Assembly (NCBI RefSeq): GCF_007855645.1
Contig: NZ_CP042261.1
Span: 724,501 to 788,500, forward strand
Direction: 5' to 3'
DNA length: 64,000 bases
Source of the DNA: Qingshengfaniella alkalisoli
Lineage (GTDB): Bacteria > Pseudomonadota > Alphaproteobacteria > Rhodobacterales > Rhodobacteraceae
Below are positions 53,837 to 63,860 of this stretch, piece by piece. Below the pieces are notes generated by a model. It had not been told where the DNA came from. It saw only the letters and a list, made by a program, of their open reading frames with translations, and searched no databases. The position numbers were made by a program, and so were the translations under genes. Each line of letters opens with the position of its first letter. Position 1 is the stretch's first letter.

Positions 53837-54583
53837 TCAGAAACGCCGGGAATAGGCAATCACCGGACCGTCATAACTGATGTTTGTAATCAGCTCGTGG
53901 TCCCCCAGGTCCCATTCCATGTGCCGCCAGCCGAGCGTGAATTCGTTCTGCCCTGAGCGGTAGGACAGGCCCGCATAGGCTTGCCATGTCAGGTCTGAAT
54001 CGCCGGCACCGACATCCGTAGCAAACGGCACCGACCAGCTTTCATTGATGGTGTAGCGGCCTCTGAAACCAACGGTCCCGTCCGTGAGATGATCATTTGT
54101 CTTGAACCGATAAGACTGGCCCGCCGCATCGACGGTCAGTTCGTTCTCGAAAATCGTGTAACGCAGGCCAGCCGTCCCATACAGGTTGAAGACAGGCGAT
54201 GTCGCGATCCGGTAGCCAATGAACCCGTTGAAGAAGGTGGTCTTGGTGTCGAAATCGGCCAGAACATCAATCGAGGATGACTGGCTCGGCTCGCCCGACT
54301 GCACGGGATACGAACCTTCGCCGCTTTTGCCGACATTGGCATAAAAACCTTCGACCCCATAGATCCATTCACCGCGGGTCTGGACGACTTCACCCATCAG
54401 CCCGAATTTGAGGTTCTCCAGAACGGTTTTGCGGGAAGCGGTCGCCTTGACACCGTTGCTGAGTTCTTCGTTTACCTCCGTCGCCCAGACGTAAATCGTC
54501 GCTCGCGTGCTGGCCTCCTGGGACAGCGCTGGCGCAACGGGGCCGAAAATGAGAGGAAAGGCCAGGGGGATGAAGCGTTTCAT
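53837..54583 (-). CDS. outer-membrane beta-barrel protein of unknown role
   Basis: A 248-residue exported protein: signal peptide to ALSQ (about 22), then alternating polar/hydrophobic strands (IYGVEGFYANVG, FNGFIGYRIATS, FNLYGTAGLRYTIF, FTLGWRHMEWDLG) and a C-terminal aromatic residue (SRRF) as recognised by the Bam machinery. About eight to ten strands are likely. Start after AGGAGAGCGATC. Convergent with prfB. Substrate or function cannot be told. Confidence 0.75.
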   Translation of the reverse strand: MKRFIPLAFPLIFGPVAPALSQEASTRATIYVWATEVNEELSNGVKATASRKTVLENLKFGLMGEVVQTRGEWIYGVEGFYANVGKSGEGSYPVQSGEPSQSSSIDVLADFDTKTTFFNGFIGYRIATSPVFNLYGTAGLRYTIFENELTVDAAGQSYRFKTNDHLTDGTVGFRGRYTINESWSVPFATDVGAGDSDLTWQAYAGLSYRSGQNEFTLGWRHMEWDLGDHELITNISYDGPVIAYSRRF

Positions 54584-54720
54584 GATCGCTCTCCTGCACA
54601 AAAGGGTAACCTCGCGGCAGTATCGCGCAAACTTTCTTCAAATGACATTGATAAATTGACGCTGGGGGCGCTGCGCGGCGCGGATGTAACTTGGAGGTTC
54701 CGCTGCGACCTGGAAACACA

Positions 54721-54744
54721 AAACCCGCCTCGAAGGGCGGGTTT
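54721..54744 (-). terminator. terminator after the bactofilin gene
   Basis: AAACCCGCC and GGCGGGTTT form a 9-bp stem around a 6-base loop; on the minus strand it continues TTGTGTTT, about 20 bases after the bactofilin stop. Confidence 0.8.
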
Positions 54745-54765
54745 CAGATCGGTATTCGTCCGATG

Positions 54766-55257
54766 TCAGGCTTGCTTTTCAATCGCAGGTTTCACCGGCT
54801 TCGCGTTGCCACCGTTCAGCGGATCTTCCTGACGCTGGACAGAACCTTCGAAATGTGCCCCGCTTTCGATTGCGATCGTTTTGTGAATGATGTCGCCTTC
54901 GACACGCGCGGTGGATGTCAGGCGAACCTTCAGGCCACGAACGCGACCGACAACGCGGCCATTCACGACAACATCGTCGGCAACGACTTCGCCCTTGACA
55001 GTGGCACCTTCGCCCACGGTCAACAGATGGGCGCGGATATCACCCTCTATCTGGCCTTCGACCTGTATGTCGCCGGTGGTCCGCAGATTCCCCTGAACCA
55101 TCAGGTCCGAAGACAGCGTGGATGCGGGCGGCTTCGCCTTGGGCGCAGCCGGTTTCGGAGTTTCGTTCGTCGTCATTGCCTGCCTTGGTTCTTGCGGTTT
55201 CTTTTCTGCTTCGGCGTTCTTTGCGCCGGTTTCGGATACCCTGTTCTTAGAAAACAT
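54766..55257 (-). CDS. bactofilin
   Basis: A 163-residue bactofilin (DUF583). The central beta-helix core covers about 48-140 (LMVQGNLRTTGDIQVEGQIE, then ARVEGDIIHKTIAIESGAHFEG in part), with Pro/Ala/Lys-rich flexible ends. Bactofilins polymerise into filaments without nucleotides and position cell-wall enzymes. Its start lies 11 bases inside the end of the upstream M23 peptidase gene. That tight coupling is common for bactofilins and their partner LytM peptidases. Confidence 0.92.
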   Translation of the reverse strand: MFSKNRVSETGAKNAEAEKKPQEPRQAMTTNETPKPAAPKAKPPASTLSSDLMVQGNLRTTGDIQVEGQIEGDIRAHLLTVGEGATVKGEVVADDVVVNGRVVGRVRGLKVRLTSTARVEGDIIHKTIAIESGAHFEGSVQRQEDPLNGGNAKPVKPAIEKQA

Positions 55258-56590
55258 CTCGTGCAGCCTCGATATAGGTCAACGGATCCACGGCCTTCCC
55301 GTTTTCACGCACCTCATAGTGCAGGTGGGTGCCTGTCGATCTCCCGGAATTTCCCATAGCACCGATCTGGTCTCCACGCGAGACCCTTTGACCCTTCTTG
55401 ACCTTGATTTGCGACATATGCGCGTATCGGGTTTCAATGCCGAAATCGTGTTTGATCTTGACGAGACGCCCGTAGCCCGAAGACCAGCCCGCATGAACCA
55501 CGACGCCATCGGCCGTGGCGTGAATCGCTGTCCCATAGGGACCGGCGAAATCGGTGCCTTCATGCATCCGGCCGCCACCGCGGATCGGGTCGCGTCGATA
55601 GCCGAAGCCCGACGTGCGTCGTACAGATGTCAGGATCGGGTTCGCGAAAGGAAGTTTCTCGGCAGCAAGACGATACAGGTTCAGTGTATCCATATGACCG
55701 AGGATCGAATTGGCGCGAACGCTATCGGCATCGGGGGCCGTGCCCTTGGTCGATACCGCGATGGGTGTCAGCGGTCCGCCTTGGCCGTCATAGCGCTGGC
55801 GAAGCTGATCGATCAGCGTGTCGGAGGACAGACCCACCTTGTTGAACATCTCGTCCAGGGGTTCCATGGACACTTCGACAGCTTCTTCAAGCTGAGAGAA
55901 GATCCGGTCGGTCTTTTCTGCGGCAAGCTGGGCTTCGAGCTGCAGCTCTTCAATTTCGGTTTCCGCAGCCGTCGCCTGCGCAGTACGGACATCGCGCTGC
56001 TCGGATGTTTCTCTCAAGGCACCGGTCAGGAAATCCACTGTCGTTTCGGCTTCGGCAAGTTTCGCGCCGAGGGCGGCGCCATCGTCGCCACCATCGCCAT
56101 ACTGTTCGGACAACTCGGCCAAACGCTCCTGCACGCGGTCACGTTCGTTCAGTGCCTGACGTAGAATGCCGCGCAAGGCTTCGGTACCGCGATCAAGCTC
56201 GGTCACTTCCAGTTTGGTATCGAACAGATGTTCCTGCATCCGCGAAACATCTTCCAGCGCCCGGCTGAACTGGTCCTGTGCTTCACGCGCCGCATGTCGG
56301 TATTTGTCGCGGTCCTGTGCCAGTTCGTTCAGGCGCGTTTCATAAAAGGCCTGCTCGCGCGCGGCTTGCTCGCGCGCGCCGCCATTGCTGATCATGCCGA
56401 ACACGGAAAACGACGTCGCCACAACGCACCAGCCCACAAGGGCCGTGCTGCCCACAAGCGCCAGAATCTGCTGTTTCGTTCCCAGCCGGATAAAACGCGT
56501 GCCGCTTTCGGTTTTGAGAAAGATCCGCTTTTCCGGAAATGCTCGGGTTAAAATGTTTCCTACGCCGTCGCCGGTCTGCTTGCCCGCCAT
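55247..56590 (-). CDS. membrane-anchored M23 (LytM) peptidase with coiled coil
   Basis: A 447-residue protein: cytoplasmic N-terminus, membrane segment at about 42-66, long coiled-coil region at about 70-255, and a C-terminal M23 domain at about 325-445 with metal ligands in MHEGTDFAG and GTHLHYEV, so it should be an active endopeptidase cutting peptidoglycan cross-links. It overlaps the bactofilin gene by 11 bases. Such pairs (LmdC-type enzymes with bactofilins) control cell curvature or stalk/bud sites in related bacteria. Role here is inferred. Confidence 0.92.
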   Translation of the reverse strand: MAGKQTGDGVGNILTRAFPEKRIFLKTESGTRFIRLGTKQQILALVGSTALVGWCVVATSFSVFGMISNGGAREQAAREQAFYETRLNELAQDRDKYRHAAREAQDQFSRALEDVSRMQEHLFDTKLEVTELDRGTEALRGILRQALNERDRVQERLAELSEQYGDGGDDGAALGAKLAEAETTVDFLTGALRETSEQRDVRTAQATAAETEIEELQLEAQLAAEKTDRIFSQLEEAVEVSMEPLDEMFNKVGLSSDTLIDQLRQRYDGQGGPLTPIAVSTKGTAPDADSVRANSILGHMDTLNLYRLAAEKLPFANPILTSVRRTSGFGYRRDPIRGGGRMHEGTDFAGPYGTAIHATADGVVVHAGWSSGYGRLVKIKHDFGIETRYAHMSQIKVKKGQRVSRGDQIGAMGNSGRSTGTHLHYEVRENGKAVDPLTYIEAARDVF

Positions 56591-56776
56591 TGCGCTCCCT
56601 ATAGTTGCCCGCGGCTGTTTTGTTGCTTGCCACGTTTGATCCCCGCAGACGGGTTAACCAGCGTTTACTTTTGAAGCAAGCCTTACGCCGGTGGAGTGCC
56701 TTGAAGGGCGGCATTTGGGCGGTTTTTCGGCAGATTATCGCCGATATAATTCGGAGATGGAACGATTTGCCCGAGT

Positions 56777-57247
56777 TCAGCCCTTTCGGGCGGCGTGTAT
56801 GGCGGCGATAACCTCTTCGATATGGCCCTTCAGTTTGACCTTGCGCCACTCGCGCAAAAGCATTCCGTCGCCGTCGATCAGGAAGGTCGAGCGCTCGATG
56901 CCCCAGAAGGTGCGCCCATACATCTGCTTCTCCGTCCAGACGCCATAGTTTTCGCAAACCTGCCCGTCTTCGTCTGACAGCAGCGCGATACCCAGCCCGT
57001 GCTTTTCCCGGAACTTCGCGTGTTTCTGTACGGTATCGCGTGATACACCGATGATCGTTGCGCCCGCGTCGCGGAACGCGGCGCGTTCTTCCGTAAAACC
57101 TATGGCCTGTTTCGTGCAGCCGCTGGTGTCGTCGCGCGGATAGAAATACAAGACCACAAGATTCGGGCGCAACTCGGACAGTGTGATATCCGGCCCGCCA
57201 TCCTGCGGAAGGGTGAAGTCGGGGGCGAGTTGTCCGATCTCGGTCAT
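56777..57247 (-). CDS. bcp: thioredoxin-dependent peroxiredoxin (Bcp/PrxQ)
   Basis: A 156-residue Bcp-type peroxidase. The peroxidatic cysteine is C44 in YPRDDTSGCTKQAIGF. The usual resolving Cys five residues later is absent, and a further Cys occurs at VCENYGVW. It reduces hydroperoxides in the cytoplasm. The chosen ATG follows TTGAGGCCGCC and gives MTEIGQLAPDFTLP, the family N-terminus; the open frame runs far upstream without similarity. Divergent from the YhdP-like gene, 90 bases away. Confidence 0.92.
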   Translation of the reverse strand: MTEIGQLAPDFTLPQDGGPDITLSELRPNLVVLYFYPRDDTSGCTKQAIGFTEERAAFRDAGATIIGVSRDTVQKHAKFREKHGLGIALLSDEDGQVCENYGVWTEKQMYGRTFWGIERSTFLIDGDGMLLREWRKVKLKGHIEEVIAAIHAARKG

Positions 57248-57337
57248 GGCGGCCTCAAGTCTTGTGGTTTTCACTGGCGCGGGCCATGCGTTAGGAAAGC
57301 CCGGTTCGGGCCCCGTGATCCACCAGTTCGGCAGGAA

Positions 57338-60300
57338 ATGGAAGAGACTAGGACAGAAAAGCCGCGCAACCGTCGCAAACTGAAATGGCTTTGCGGTATC
57401 GCCGCGCTGTTTCTGGCCTGTGGGGCAGGTGTGATTTGGGCGCTGCGGTCGGGGCCGTATGTTGTGCCTGACCGTATCGTGCGACCCTTGCAGCAGACGA
57501 CCAACAGCTATCTTGCCGGCCGCGATCTTGAGATATCGGTGGGCGAGGTTGAAATCGACTTTCGCTCCGGCATCGCACCGGTGGTCGTTACTCAGGGATT
57601 GCGGCTGTCCACGCTGGAAGGCGATGAGGTTGCCGCGCTCGACCATCTGGAGGCTGTTTTTGCGACCGGTTCGCTTCTGTCTCTGCGACCTGTGCCGCAG
57701 GTGATCCGCGCGGCAGGCATCGAGTTGATGCTGGAGCGATTTGAAGACGGCACACTGTCCGTCGCGCTCGATGGTGGGATGGAACTGCAATCCGCACCCA
57801 CGCCGGGCGAAATATTGGCGGGTTTTCGCGCCTATTTCGATTTGCCGGTTCTGAGCCGCTTGCGTGAAATCGATATAGCCGATCTGCGAATGCAGATGAT
57901 CGACCACCAGTCCGATGAAACACTGAGCAGCGAACAAGGGTGGCTAAACTTGCGGCGCGATGGCGATGGTTTTGAAGCCTCCGCAAGTATAGGACGGATG
58001 AGCGCGGGCACTGGCACGAATGCCACGACTGCTGTTCTGCAGGCGGCTTTGTCCAGTCCGTCGCCGGATATGCCTGTTGCGCTTCAGTTCGATCTGCGGG
58101 GCATTACGCCGTCAAACATGCGCATGCTGGCAGGACGTTCCCCCCTTGGAGATGTGGTGTCTCGCATAGACGCGCCCTTATCCTTGCGTCTTGGGGGACA
58201 GATCGAGGCGGACGGCGACCTCAGTGCGATGGATGGGCGAATTTCCGTGGGCGAAGGCAGGTTGCAGTTGCCCGGCATGTCGGATCCGTTGCAAATGCTG
58301 GACGCAGGGGCGCAGGTGAGCGTTCAGAAGGGTGGCCGGCGGGTCGACGTGGACGATCTTCACATCACGGCCCAACGGATTGAATTGGATGGCCGCGCAC
58401 ATCTGTTTCTCGAAGACACCGGCGATATCGTGGCGCAACTGGCGTTATCCGACCTGGCACTCTCGGATATCGGTGTGTTTGACGAAGCACTGACCTTCGA
58501 TCAAGTTAATGGCGATTTCCGTTATCGTCCCGGAAGCGACCGGCTGGAAATTGCAAGGCTTCGGCTGGATCGCCGGGGACACAGTACCGAATTGTCGGGA
58601 TGGACCACCGCGCGCGCGGACGCTCAGGACGGTGGGCGTGCGATGTCGATCGACATCGCGAGCGAGACAGCCGACATCCAGACCACACTCGCGCTGTGGC
58701 CGACCAATATCGTACAGGGCACGCGACGCTGGTTGGCGGGCCATATTACCCAAGGTCTTGCAGAAAATTTCGCGCTGTCAATTCGGCGTAATGGAAATAC
58801 GCGACCGGACATTGGCATGTCGCTGACGTTCAAGGGGGCCGCAGTGAGCCTGTTGGACGGCTTACCACCGATCAGCGATGCCAGCGGCCATGTCCAGATT
58901 GCGGATGGTGTTTTCGATTTGCAAGTGCGCAATGCTGTTGTGCCAACGGAGCAGGGGGGCGGGCTGGATGTTGCGCATGCCTCGATCCTCAAGAGGGACG
59001 TGTTTGACCGGAACGGGCCCCTGGAAATCAAGGTCGATAGTTCCGGACGGCTTGGTGCGGTGCTGTCCTATTTCCAGACCCCGTTTTTCACACGCGGCCA
59101 ACCAGTCAACGAAGGTCCGCTGAATCCGGAAACGGCGGACGGTCATGTCAATGGCATGTTGGAGCTGACCATTCCAATGGGGCGGCAGATCACGGGGCGG
59201 GACGTCGGCTACAGCTTTTCAGGCACTCTGAGTAATTTTCGTAATGTGGGGCTCGTGGGGCCGCGAGAGCTTTCGGCCGACCAGCTGACCGTGAGCGCAG
59301 GTCCGGATGGGTTGCGTGTTGAAGGGGCGGCACGTCTCGCCGAGATTGCTTTCGATATGTCATTGAACCGTCCGATCGGTCCCGATTCCAATCCGGATGC
59401 GGGCACGCGGATCGAAGCGCGTGTTCCGTTGTCGCGTCGGTCACTGGCCGAGTTCGGCGTGCCCACCCAGATTTTCGGGATGCAGGGGCAGGCGAGCGGA
59501 GATTTGTCCGTCGCTGTCGCGCAGGGGCAGGGGCCGCGCTTCACGTTGCGGTCGAACCTGTCCGGAGTGTCCTTGTCCGTGCCGTCAGTGGCATGGACCA
59601 AACAGGCCGGATCATCGGGGCAGTTGGAGGTATCCGGACGGTTGGGACGTGACGCGGCGATTGATCGGTTGGCGCTGAAAGCGCCGGGTATCGATTTGGC
59701 TGGGCGCGTGGCGCTTGGCAAAAACGCGCAGTCGGTGCGCCGGCTGCAGTTGGATCATCTGCGCCGCGACAATTGGCTGGATGTGGCGCTGAATGTTGTT
59801 CCGCAAGGTGCCGGTCGTGCGCCACAGATTTCGGTGACGGGTGGAAGCCTTGATCTACGCAGGCTCTCGGGGGGCGTGCAAGGGGCTGGCGGGCAGGGCG
59901 GCGCGCCTGTCGATGTGGCGCTTGACCGCGCCATACTCAACGATCGGATTGCATTGACCGATCTTCGCGGACGCCTGACCGGGCCGCGTGGAAGTTTTAC
60001 AGCGCGCGTCAATGGGCAAACGCCGGTGGATGTGCGGCTCGATGGTCCGCGCATCGCGCTGACCAGCAATGATGCAGGCGGTGTGTTCCGCTCGACCGGG
60101 CTGTTCGACATGGTACGGGGTGGGCAGCTTGATCTGACGCTACAGCGCGGGCAGGGCACCGGAATTTATGACGGGCAAATGCGGATCAGCGATACCGCGC
60201 TGAAGAACACGCCCGCCATGGCAGAGCTTGTTTCGGGACTCAGCGTGATCGGTGCGTTCGAACAGATGGCGGGAGAAGGCATCACATTTTCCGACGTGCG

Positions 60301-60613
60301 CGCGGCGTTTCGCTTGACGCCCTCGCGCTTTACCCTGAATAGCGCAAGCGCGGTCGGCCCGTCCCTGGGTCTGTCGCTGGACGGGCAGGTCGATCTGGCC
60401 GGTGGTGCGCTTGCGTTGCAGGGGGTGATCTCGCCCGTTTACTTCGTTAACCAGCTTGGCAGCTTCCTGACGCGGCGTGGCGAGGGGCTTCTGGGTATCA
60501 CATTTCGACTGGACGGCACGATCACGCGGCCAAGATTGTCCTTCAACCCGCTGTCGATCCTGACGCCGGGCATGTTCCGGGAAATCTTTCGCCGCAATCC
60601 GCCGAGTGAGTAA
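57338..60613 (+). CDS. YhdP/AsmA-like protein (DUF3971), lipid transport type
   Basis: A 1091-residue protein with a basic N-terminus and one membrane segment (about 13-32). A long repetitive beta-rich periplasmic region follows, with a DUF3971 part in the middle (about 350-700) and an AsmA-like C-terminal part (SAVGPSLGLSLDGQVDLAGG region). AsmA/YhdP/TamB-type proteins form bridge-like grooves that move phospholipids to the outer membrane. The start MEETRTEKPRNRRK is the first ATG giving a normal membrane anchor; its ribosome-binding site is close. The stop is 3 bases before queA. Confidence 0.85.
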   Translation: MEETRTEKPRNRRKLKWLCGIAALFLACGAGVIWALRSGPYVVPDRIVRPLQQTTNSYLAGRDLEISVGEVEIDFRSGIAPVVVTQGLRLSTLEGDEVAALDHLEAVFATGSLLSLRPVPQVIRAAGIELMLERFEDGTLSVALDGGMELQSAPTPGEILAGFRAYFDLPVLSRLREIDIADLRMQMIDHQSDETLSSEQGWLNLRRDGDGFEASASIGRMSAGTGTNATTAVLQAALSSPSPDMPVALQFDLRGITPSNMRMLAGRSPLGDVVSRIDAPLSLRLGGQIEADGDLSAMDGRISVGEGRLQLPGMSDPLQMLDAGAQVSVQKGGRRVDVDDLHITAQRIELDGRAHLFLEDTGDIVAQLALSDLALSDIGVFDEALTFDQVNGDFRYRPGSDRLEIARLRLDRRGHSTELSGWTTARADAQDGGRAMSIDIASETADIQTTLALWPTNIVQGTRRWLAGHITQGLAENFALSIRRNGNTRPDIGMSLTFKGAAVSLLDGLPPISDASGHVQIADGVFDLQVRNAVVPTEQGGGLDVAHASILKRDVFDRNGPLEIKVDSSGRLGAVLSYFQTPFFTRGQPVNEGPLNPETADGHVNGMLELTIPMGRQITGRDVGYSFSGTLSNFRNVGLVGPRELSADQLTVSAGPDGLRVEGAARLAEIAFDMSLNRPIGPDSNPDAGTRIEARVPLSRRSLAEFGVPTQIFGMQGQASGDLSVAVAQGQGPRFTLRSNLSGVSLSVPSVAWTKQAGSSGQLEVSGRLGRDAAIDRLALKAPGIDLAGRVALGKNAQSVRRLQLDHLRRDNWLDVALNVVPQGAGRAPQISVTGGSLDLRRLSGGVQGAGGQGGAPVDVALDRAILNDRIALTDLRGRLTGPRGSFTARVNGQTPVDVRLDGPRIALTSNDAGGVFRSTGLFDMVRGGQLDLTLQRGQGTGIYDGQMRISDTALKNTPAMAELVSGLSVIGAFEQMAGEGITFSDVRAAFRLTPSRFTLNSASAVGPSLGLSLDGQVDLAGGALALQGVISPVYFVNQLGSFLTRRGEGLLGITFRLDGTITRPRLSFNPLSILTPGMFREIFRRNPPSE

Positions 60614-60616
60614 AGC

Positions 60617-61672
60617 ATGCATCTATCCGATTTCGATTTCGACCTTCCAGAAGACCTGATCGCGACACGCCCCGCGAAACCGCGCAGCTCTGCCCGGATG
60701 CTCGTTGCTCAGGGTGGCGGCATTCAAGACCGGATCGTGAACGAGTTGCCAGGCATCCTGCGGCCCGGTGACCGCTTGGTGCTGAACGATACGAAGGTGT
60801 TGCCTGCGCGTCTGTCGGGTGTGCGGCGAAGGGCCGGACCGGATGGTGAAGGCATCGCCAGGATCGAAGTTACACTCCTTGATCCGCAATCCGATGGGCG
60901 CTGGACAGCGCTGATCAAGCCCTTGCGCAAGTTGCGCGATGGCGAGGAGATCGAATTCAGCAACACCCTGCGCGCCGAGATGCTGTCGCGTGACGACCAA
61001 GGTGTGGCATTGCTGCGCCTGTCCGAAGATGGCGATGCGTTGGAAAAGGCGCTGGACGAAAGTGGCATGATGCCCCTGCCGCCCTATATCGCGTCCAAAC
61101 GCGCCGCCGACGATCAGGACAAGCTCGACTACCAGACCGTATTTGCCAAGCGCACGGGCGCTGTGGCCGCACCAACCGCGTCGCTTCACTTCGACGAGCC
61201 ACTTCTGGCCGCCTTGGCGGCGCGTGGCGTGGAATTTACCAATGTCACCCTTCATGTCGGCGCCGGTACTTTCCTGCCTGTGAAAGTGGACGATCCACGC
61301 CATCACAAGATGCACGCCGAATGGGGCGAGGTCAGCGCACAAGCCGCTGATGAAATCGCGCAGACCAAGGCGAATGGTGGGCGCGTGATCCCGGTGGGCA
61401 CGACGGCGCTGCGGCTGATCGAAACGGCGGCACGCGACAGCGGGCAGGTAGAGCCGTGGTCCGCGCCTACCGATATTTTTATCTATCCCGGCTTTAACTT
61501 TCATGTTGCCGACGCGCTGATGACAAACTTCCACTTGCCGAAATCGACTCTGATGATGCTGGTTTCAGCATTCATGGGAACGGAACGAATTCGTGAGATC
61601 TACGCCCATGCCCTGCAGCAGAAATACCGGTTTTTTTCCTACGGTGACGCGTCCCTTTTGATCCCCGACTGA
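60617..61672 (+). CDS. queA: S-adenosylmethionine:tRNA ribosyltransferase-isomerase
   Basis: A 351-residue QueA. It has the N-terminal [61 protein letters not shown] (outline), [23 protein letters not shown] and the C-terminal [16 protein letters not shown]. It transfers ribosyl from SAM to preQ1 in tRNA, forming epoxyqueuosine. Co-transcribed with the YhdP-like gene. Tgt, its usual partner, is not in the window. Confidence 0.96.
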   Translation: MHLSDFDFDLPEDLIATRPAKPRSSARMLVAQGGGIQDRIVNELPGILRPGDRLVLNDTKVLPARLSGVRRRAGPDGEGIARIEVTLLDPQSDGRWTALIKPLRKLRDGEEIEFSNTLRAEMLSRDDQGVALLRLSEDGDALEKALDESGMMPLPPYIASKRAADDQDKLDYQTVFAKRTGAVAAPTASLHFDEPLLAALAARGVEFTNVTLHVGAGTFLPVKVDDPRHHKMHAEWGEVSAQAADEIAQTKANGGRVIPVGTTALRLIETAARDSGQVEPWSAPTDIFIYPGFNFHVADALMTNFHLPKSTLMMLVSAFMGTERIREIYAHALQQKYRFFSYGDASLLIPD

Positions 61673-61779
61673 CGGGGAAGTGACGCAGGGTTCTTCTCTG
61701 GGCGGTTTCTCATTCTTCCGTTCTTCATCTTGACGGGCTATGGCGGCTCTGAAGTCGCGAATCACGAGAAGACTCTTAC

Positions 61780-63033
61780 ATGCTGGAAGTCCTGTCCCGT
61801 TCCTGGGCGTTGTTGCTCGGGATGCTGTTGCTGATGATCGGCAATGGCGTGCAAGGCACGCTGCTTGGTATTCGCGGTGGGCTGGAAGGCTTTTCCACCT
61901 TCGAGATGTCGATTGTCATGTCGGCCTATTTCATGGGGTTTCTGGGCGGGTCGCGCCTGGCCCCTGAAATGATCCGGCGCGTCGGGCATGTGCGTGTGTT
62001 CGCGGCGCTAGGCTCGTTCATATCGGCCATTCTGATCCTTTACCCTTCGCTGACCGATCCGATAGCTTGGACCGTTCTGCGGTTTCTGATCGGCTTCTGC
62101 TTTTCTGGCGTCTACGTCACCGCAGAAAGCTGGCTGAACAATTCCGCAACGAACGAGACGCGCGGGCAGGCGTTGTCACTTTACATGATCGTGCAGATGG
62201 CTGGCATCGTGTCGGCGCAGTACCTGCTGCAGATCGGCGACCCGTCCGGGTTCATCCTGTTCATTGTACCTTCTGTTCTGGTTTCGGTGTCCTTTGCGCC
62301 AATCCTGCTGTCGATCACGCCCACCCCGACGTTCGAGACAGCCAAGCCCATGGGCTTTCGCGAGATTTTCCGGCTTTCCCCGTTGGGCTGCGTGGGGATG
62401 TTCTTTTTGGGCGGCGTGGTTTCGGCCCTGTTTGGCATGACATCTGTTTATGGCACCCAGGTCGGCTTGTCCGTTCGCGAGATATCGACGCTGGTCGCGG
62501 CGATTTACACAGGTGGGCTGCTGTTCCAGTTCCCCATCGGTTGGTTGTCCGACCGGATGGATCGCCGCCAGCTGATCCTGAGTGCCGGCGCAGTCGGTGC
62601 GGTCGCGGGCGCTGCGGCGATTGCAAGTAGCAGCTACGCCGCGATTTTGGGAGCGTCCTTCGTAATAGGCGGGATGGCAAACCCGCTTTATGCGCTTCTT
62701 ATCGCCTATACCAATGATTATTTGCAGGTTGAGGATATGGCCTCGGCTTCCGGTCGGTTGCTGTTCATCAACGGGATCGGCGCGATTGCGGGCCCGATTG
62801 TCACCGGTGTCCTGATGACGGTTCTGGGGTCATGGGCGTTCTTCGGCTTCATCGCGGTGCTCATGACCGTCCTGTCGTTATATGCCGCCTATCGGATGAC
62901 GCAGCGACCAGCGCCATCAGTGAGCGAAACCGCCAGCTATGCGCCGGTTGCGCCGACCTCTACAGCGGTCGCCGTGGAGGCCGCCCAAGACTATTACGCG
63001 GAAGCCACGGGCGATGAAGACACAACATCGTAA
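61780..63033 (+). CDS. MFS transporter (YcaD-like)
   Basis: A 417-residue major-facilitator protein with 12 predicted segments up to about residue 375 and a cytoplasmic Ala/Thr/Glu-rich tail. The family pattern is seen in GGSRLAPEMIRRVGHVRVF after segment 2, and GWLSDRMDRRQLIL, a motif-A form, in the second half. It resembles the YcaD group, whose substrates are unknown. It follows queA by about 107 bases and may have its own promoter. Confidence 0.85.
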   Translation: MLEVLSRSWALLLGMLLLMIGNGVQGTLLGIRGGLEGFSTFEMSIVMSAYFMGFLGGSRLAPEMIRRVGHVRVFAALGSFISAILILYPSLTDPIAWTVLRFLIGFCFSGVYVTAESWLNNSATNETRGQALSLYMIVQMAGIVSAQYLLQIGDPSGFILFIVPSVLVSVSFAPILLSITPTPTFETAKPMGFREIFRLSPLGCVGMFFLGGVVSALFGMTSVYGTQVGLSVREISTLVAAIYTGGLLFQFPIGWLSDRMDRRQLILSAGAVGAVAGAAAIASSSYAAILGASFVIGGMANPLYALLIAYTNDYLQVEDMASASGRLLFINGIGAIAGPIVTGVLMTVLGSWAFFGFIAVLMTVLSLYAAYRMTQRPAPSVSETASYAPVAPTSTAVAVEAAQDYYAEATGDEDTTS

Positions 63034-63134
63034 CAACAGTAACAAAAAGTTCGGTTTTACAGACTTGTCGGAACTAACGCGATTTGTGACAGTTTCCAGA
63101 CATGGTTGGGGGACCTGTAAGGAAGGAAAGGCCC

Positions 63135-63716
63135 ATGAGTAACGCTGAAGAGTTGTTGGCCTTCTGGCTGGAAGATGTCGGTCCCCGTGGTTGGTACATC
63201 CGGAATGACGACGTAGACCGGAAAATCACGGAACGATACGGCGCACTTTGGCTGGAGGCGCAGGAAGAGGATCATCTAGGCTGGACGTCGACGCCGCGCG
63301 CCACACTTGCATTGCTGATCCTGCTCGATCAGTTCCCGCGCAACATGTTTCGTGGTGACGGAAAATCCTACGCGACGGACAAGCTGGCCCGATGTGTTGC
63401 CAAGAAGGCAATCGAGAAAGGCTGGGACAAGCGTATTGATGGACCCGAGCGCCAGTTTTTCTATCTGCCACTGATGCACTCGGAATGTCTGACGGATCAG
63501 GACCGTTGTGTGCGCCTGATGAGGGAGCGTATGGGAGTGGAAGGGCAGTCGAATATACTGCACGCCCGTGCCCATCGTGAAGTTGTTCGCCGTTTCGGAC
63601 GCTTCCCGCATCGCAATGTCGAACTGGGTCGTAACAACACACCGGCGGAAACGGCGTTCTTGTCCGCTGGTGGATATGCGGCGCTGGTAAACGACATGGA
63701 AAAACAGGCCGCCTGA
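63135..63716 (+). CDS. DUF924 family protein
   Basis: A 193-residue all-helical DUF924 protein. It shows the N-terminal LLAFWLEDVGP...WY, the central TLALLILLDQFPRNMFRG, and FFYLPLMHSECLTDQDRCV, then FGRFPHRN near the C-terminus. TPR-like helical proteins of this family have no established function. Start after GGAAGGAAAGGCCC; 11 further codons upstream are open but precede the ribosome-binding site. Confidence 0.88.
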   Translation: MSNAEELLAFWLEDVGPRGWYIRNDDVDRKITERYGALWLEAQEEDHLGWTSTPRATLALLILLDQFPRNMFRGDGKSYATDKLARCVAKKAIEKGWDKRIDGPERQFFYLPLMHSECLTDQDRCVRLMRERMGVEGQSNILHARAHREVVRRFGRFPHRNVELGRNNTPAETAFLSAGGYAALVNDMEKQAA

Positions 63717-63778
63717 TCGGTGCAGCCCGTGCGCCTGTAAAGCTGAGAGCTGCGGCAGTTAAGATGGTGGGTGCATAA

Positions 63779-63793
63779 GTTCACCATTTGTTC
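63779..63793. promoter_or_regulatory. LexA (SOS) box upstream of uvrA
   Basis: GTTC-N7-GTTC, the direct-repeat LexA site typical of alphaproteobacteria, 68 bases before the uvrA start. Confidence 0.75.
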
Positions 63794-63860
63794 ACCTTTT
63801 TCGATTGGAGACTCATCTTACCTTCGATAGATTGCCCGTGACCCTGTCGGAGGTGACCAG

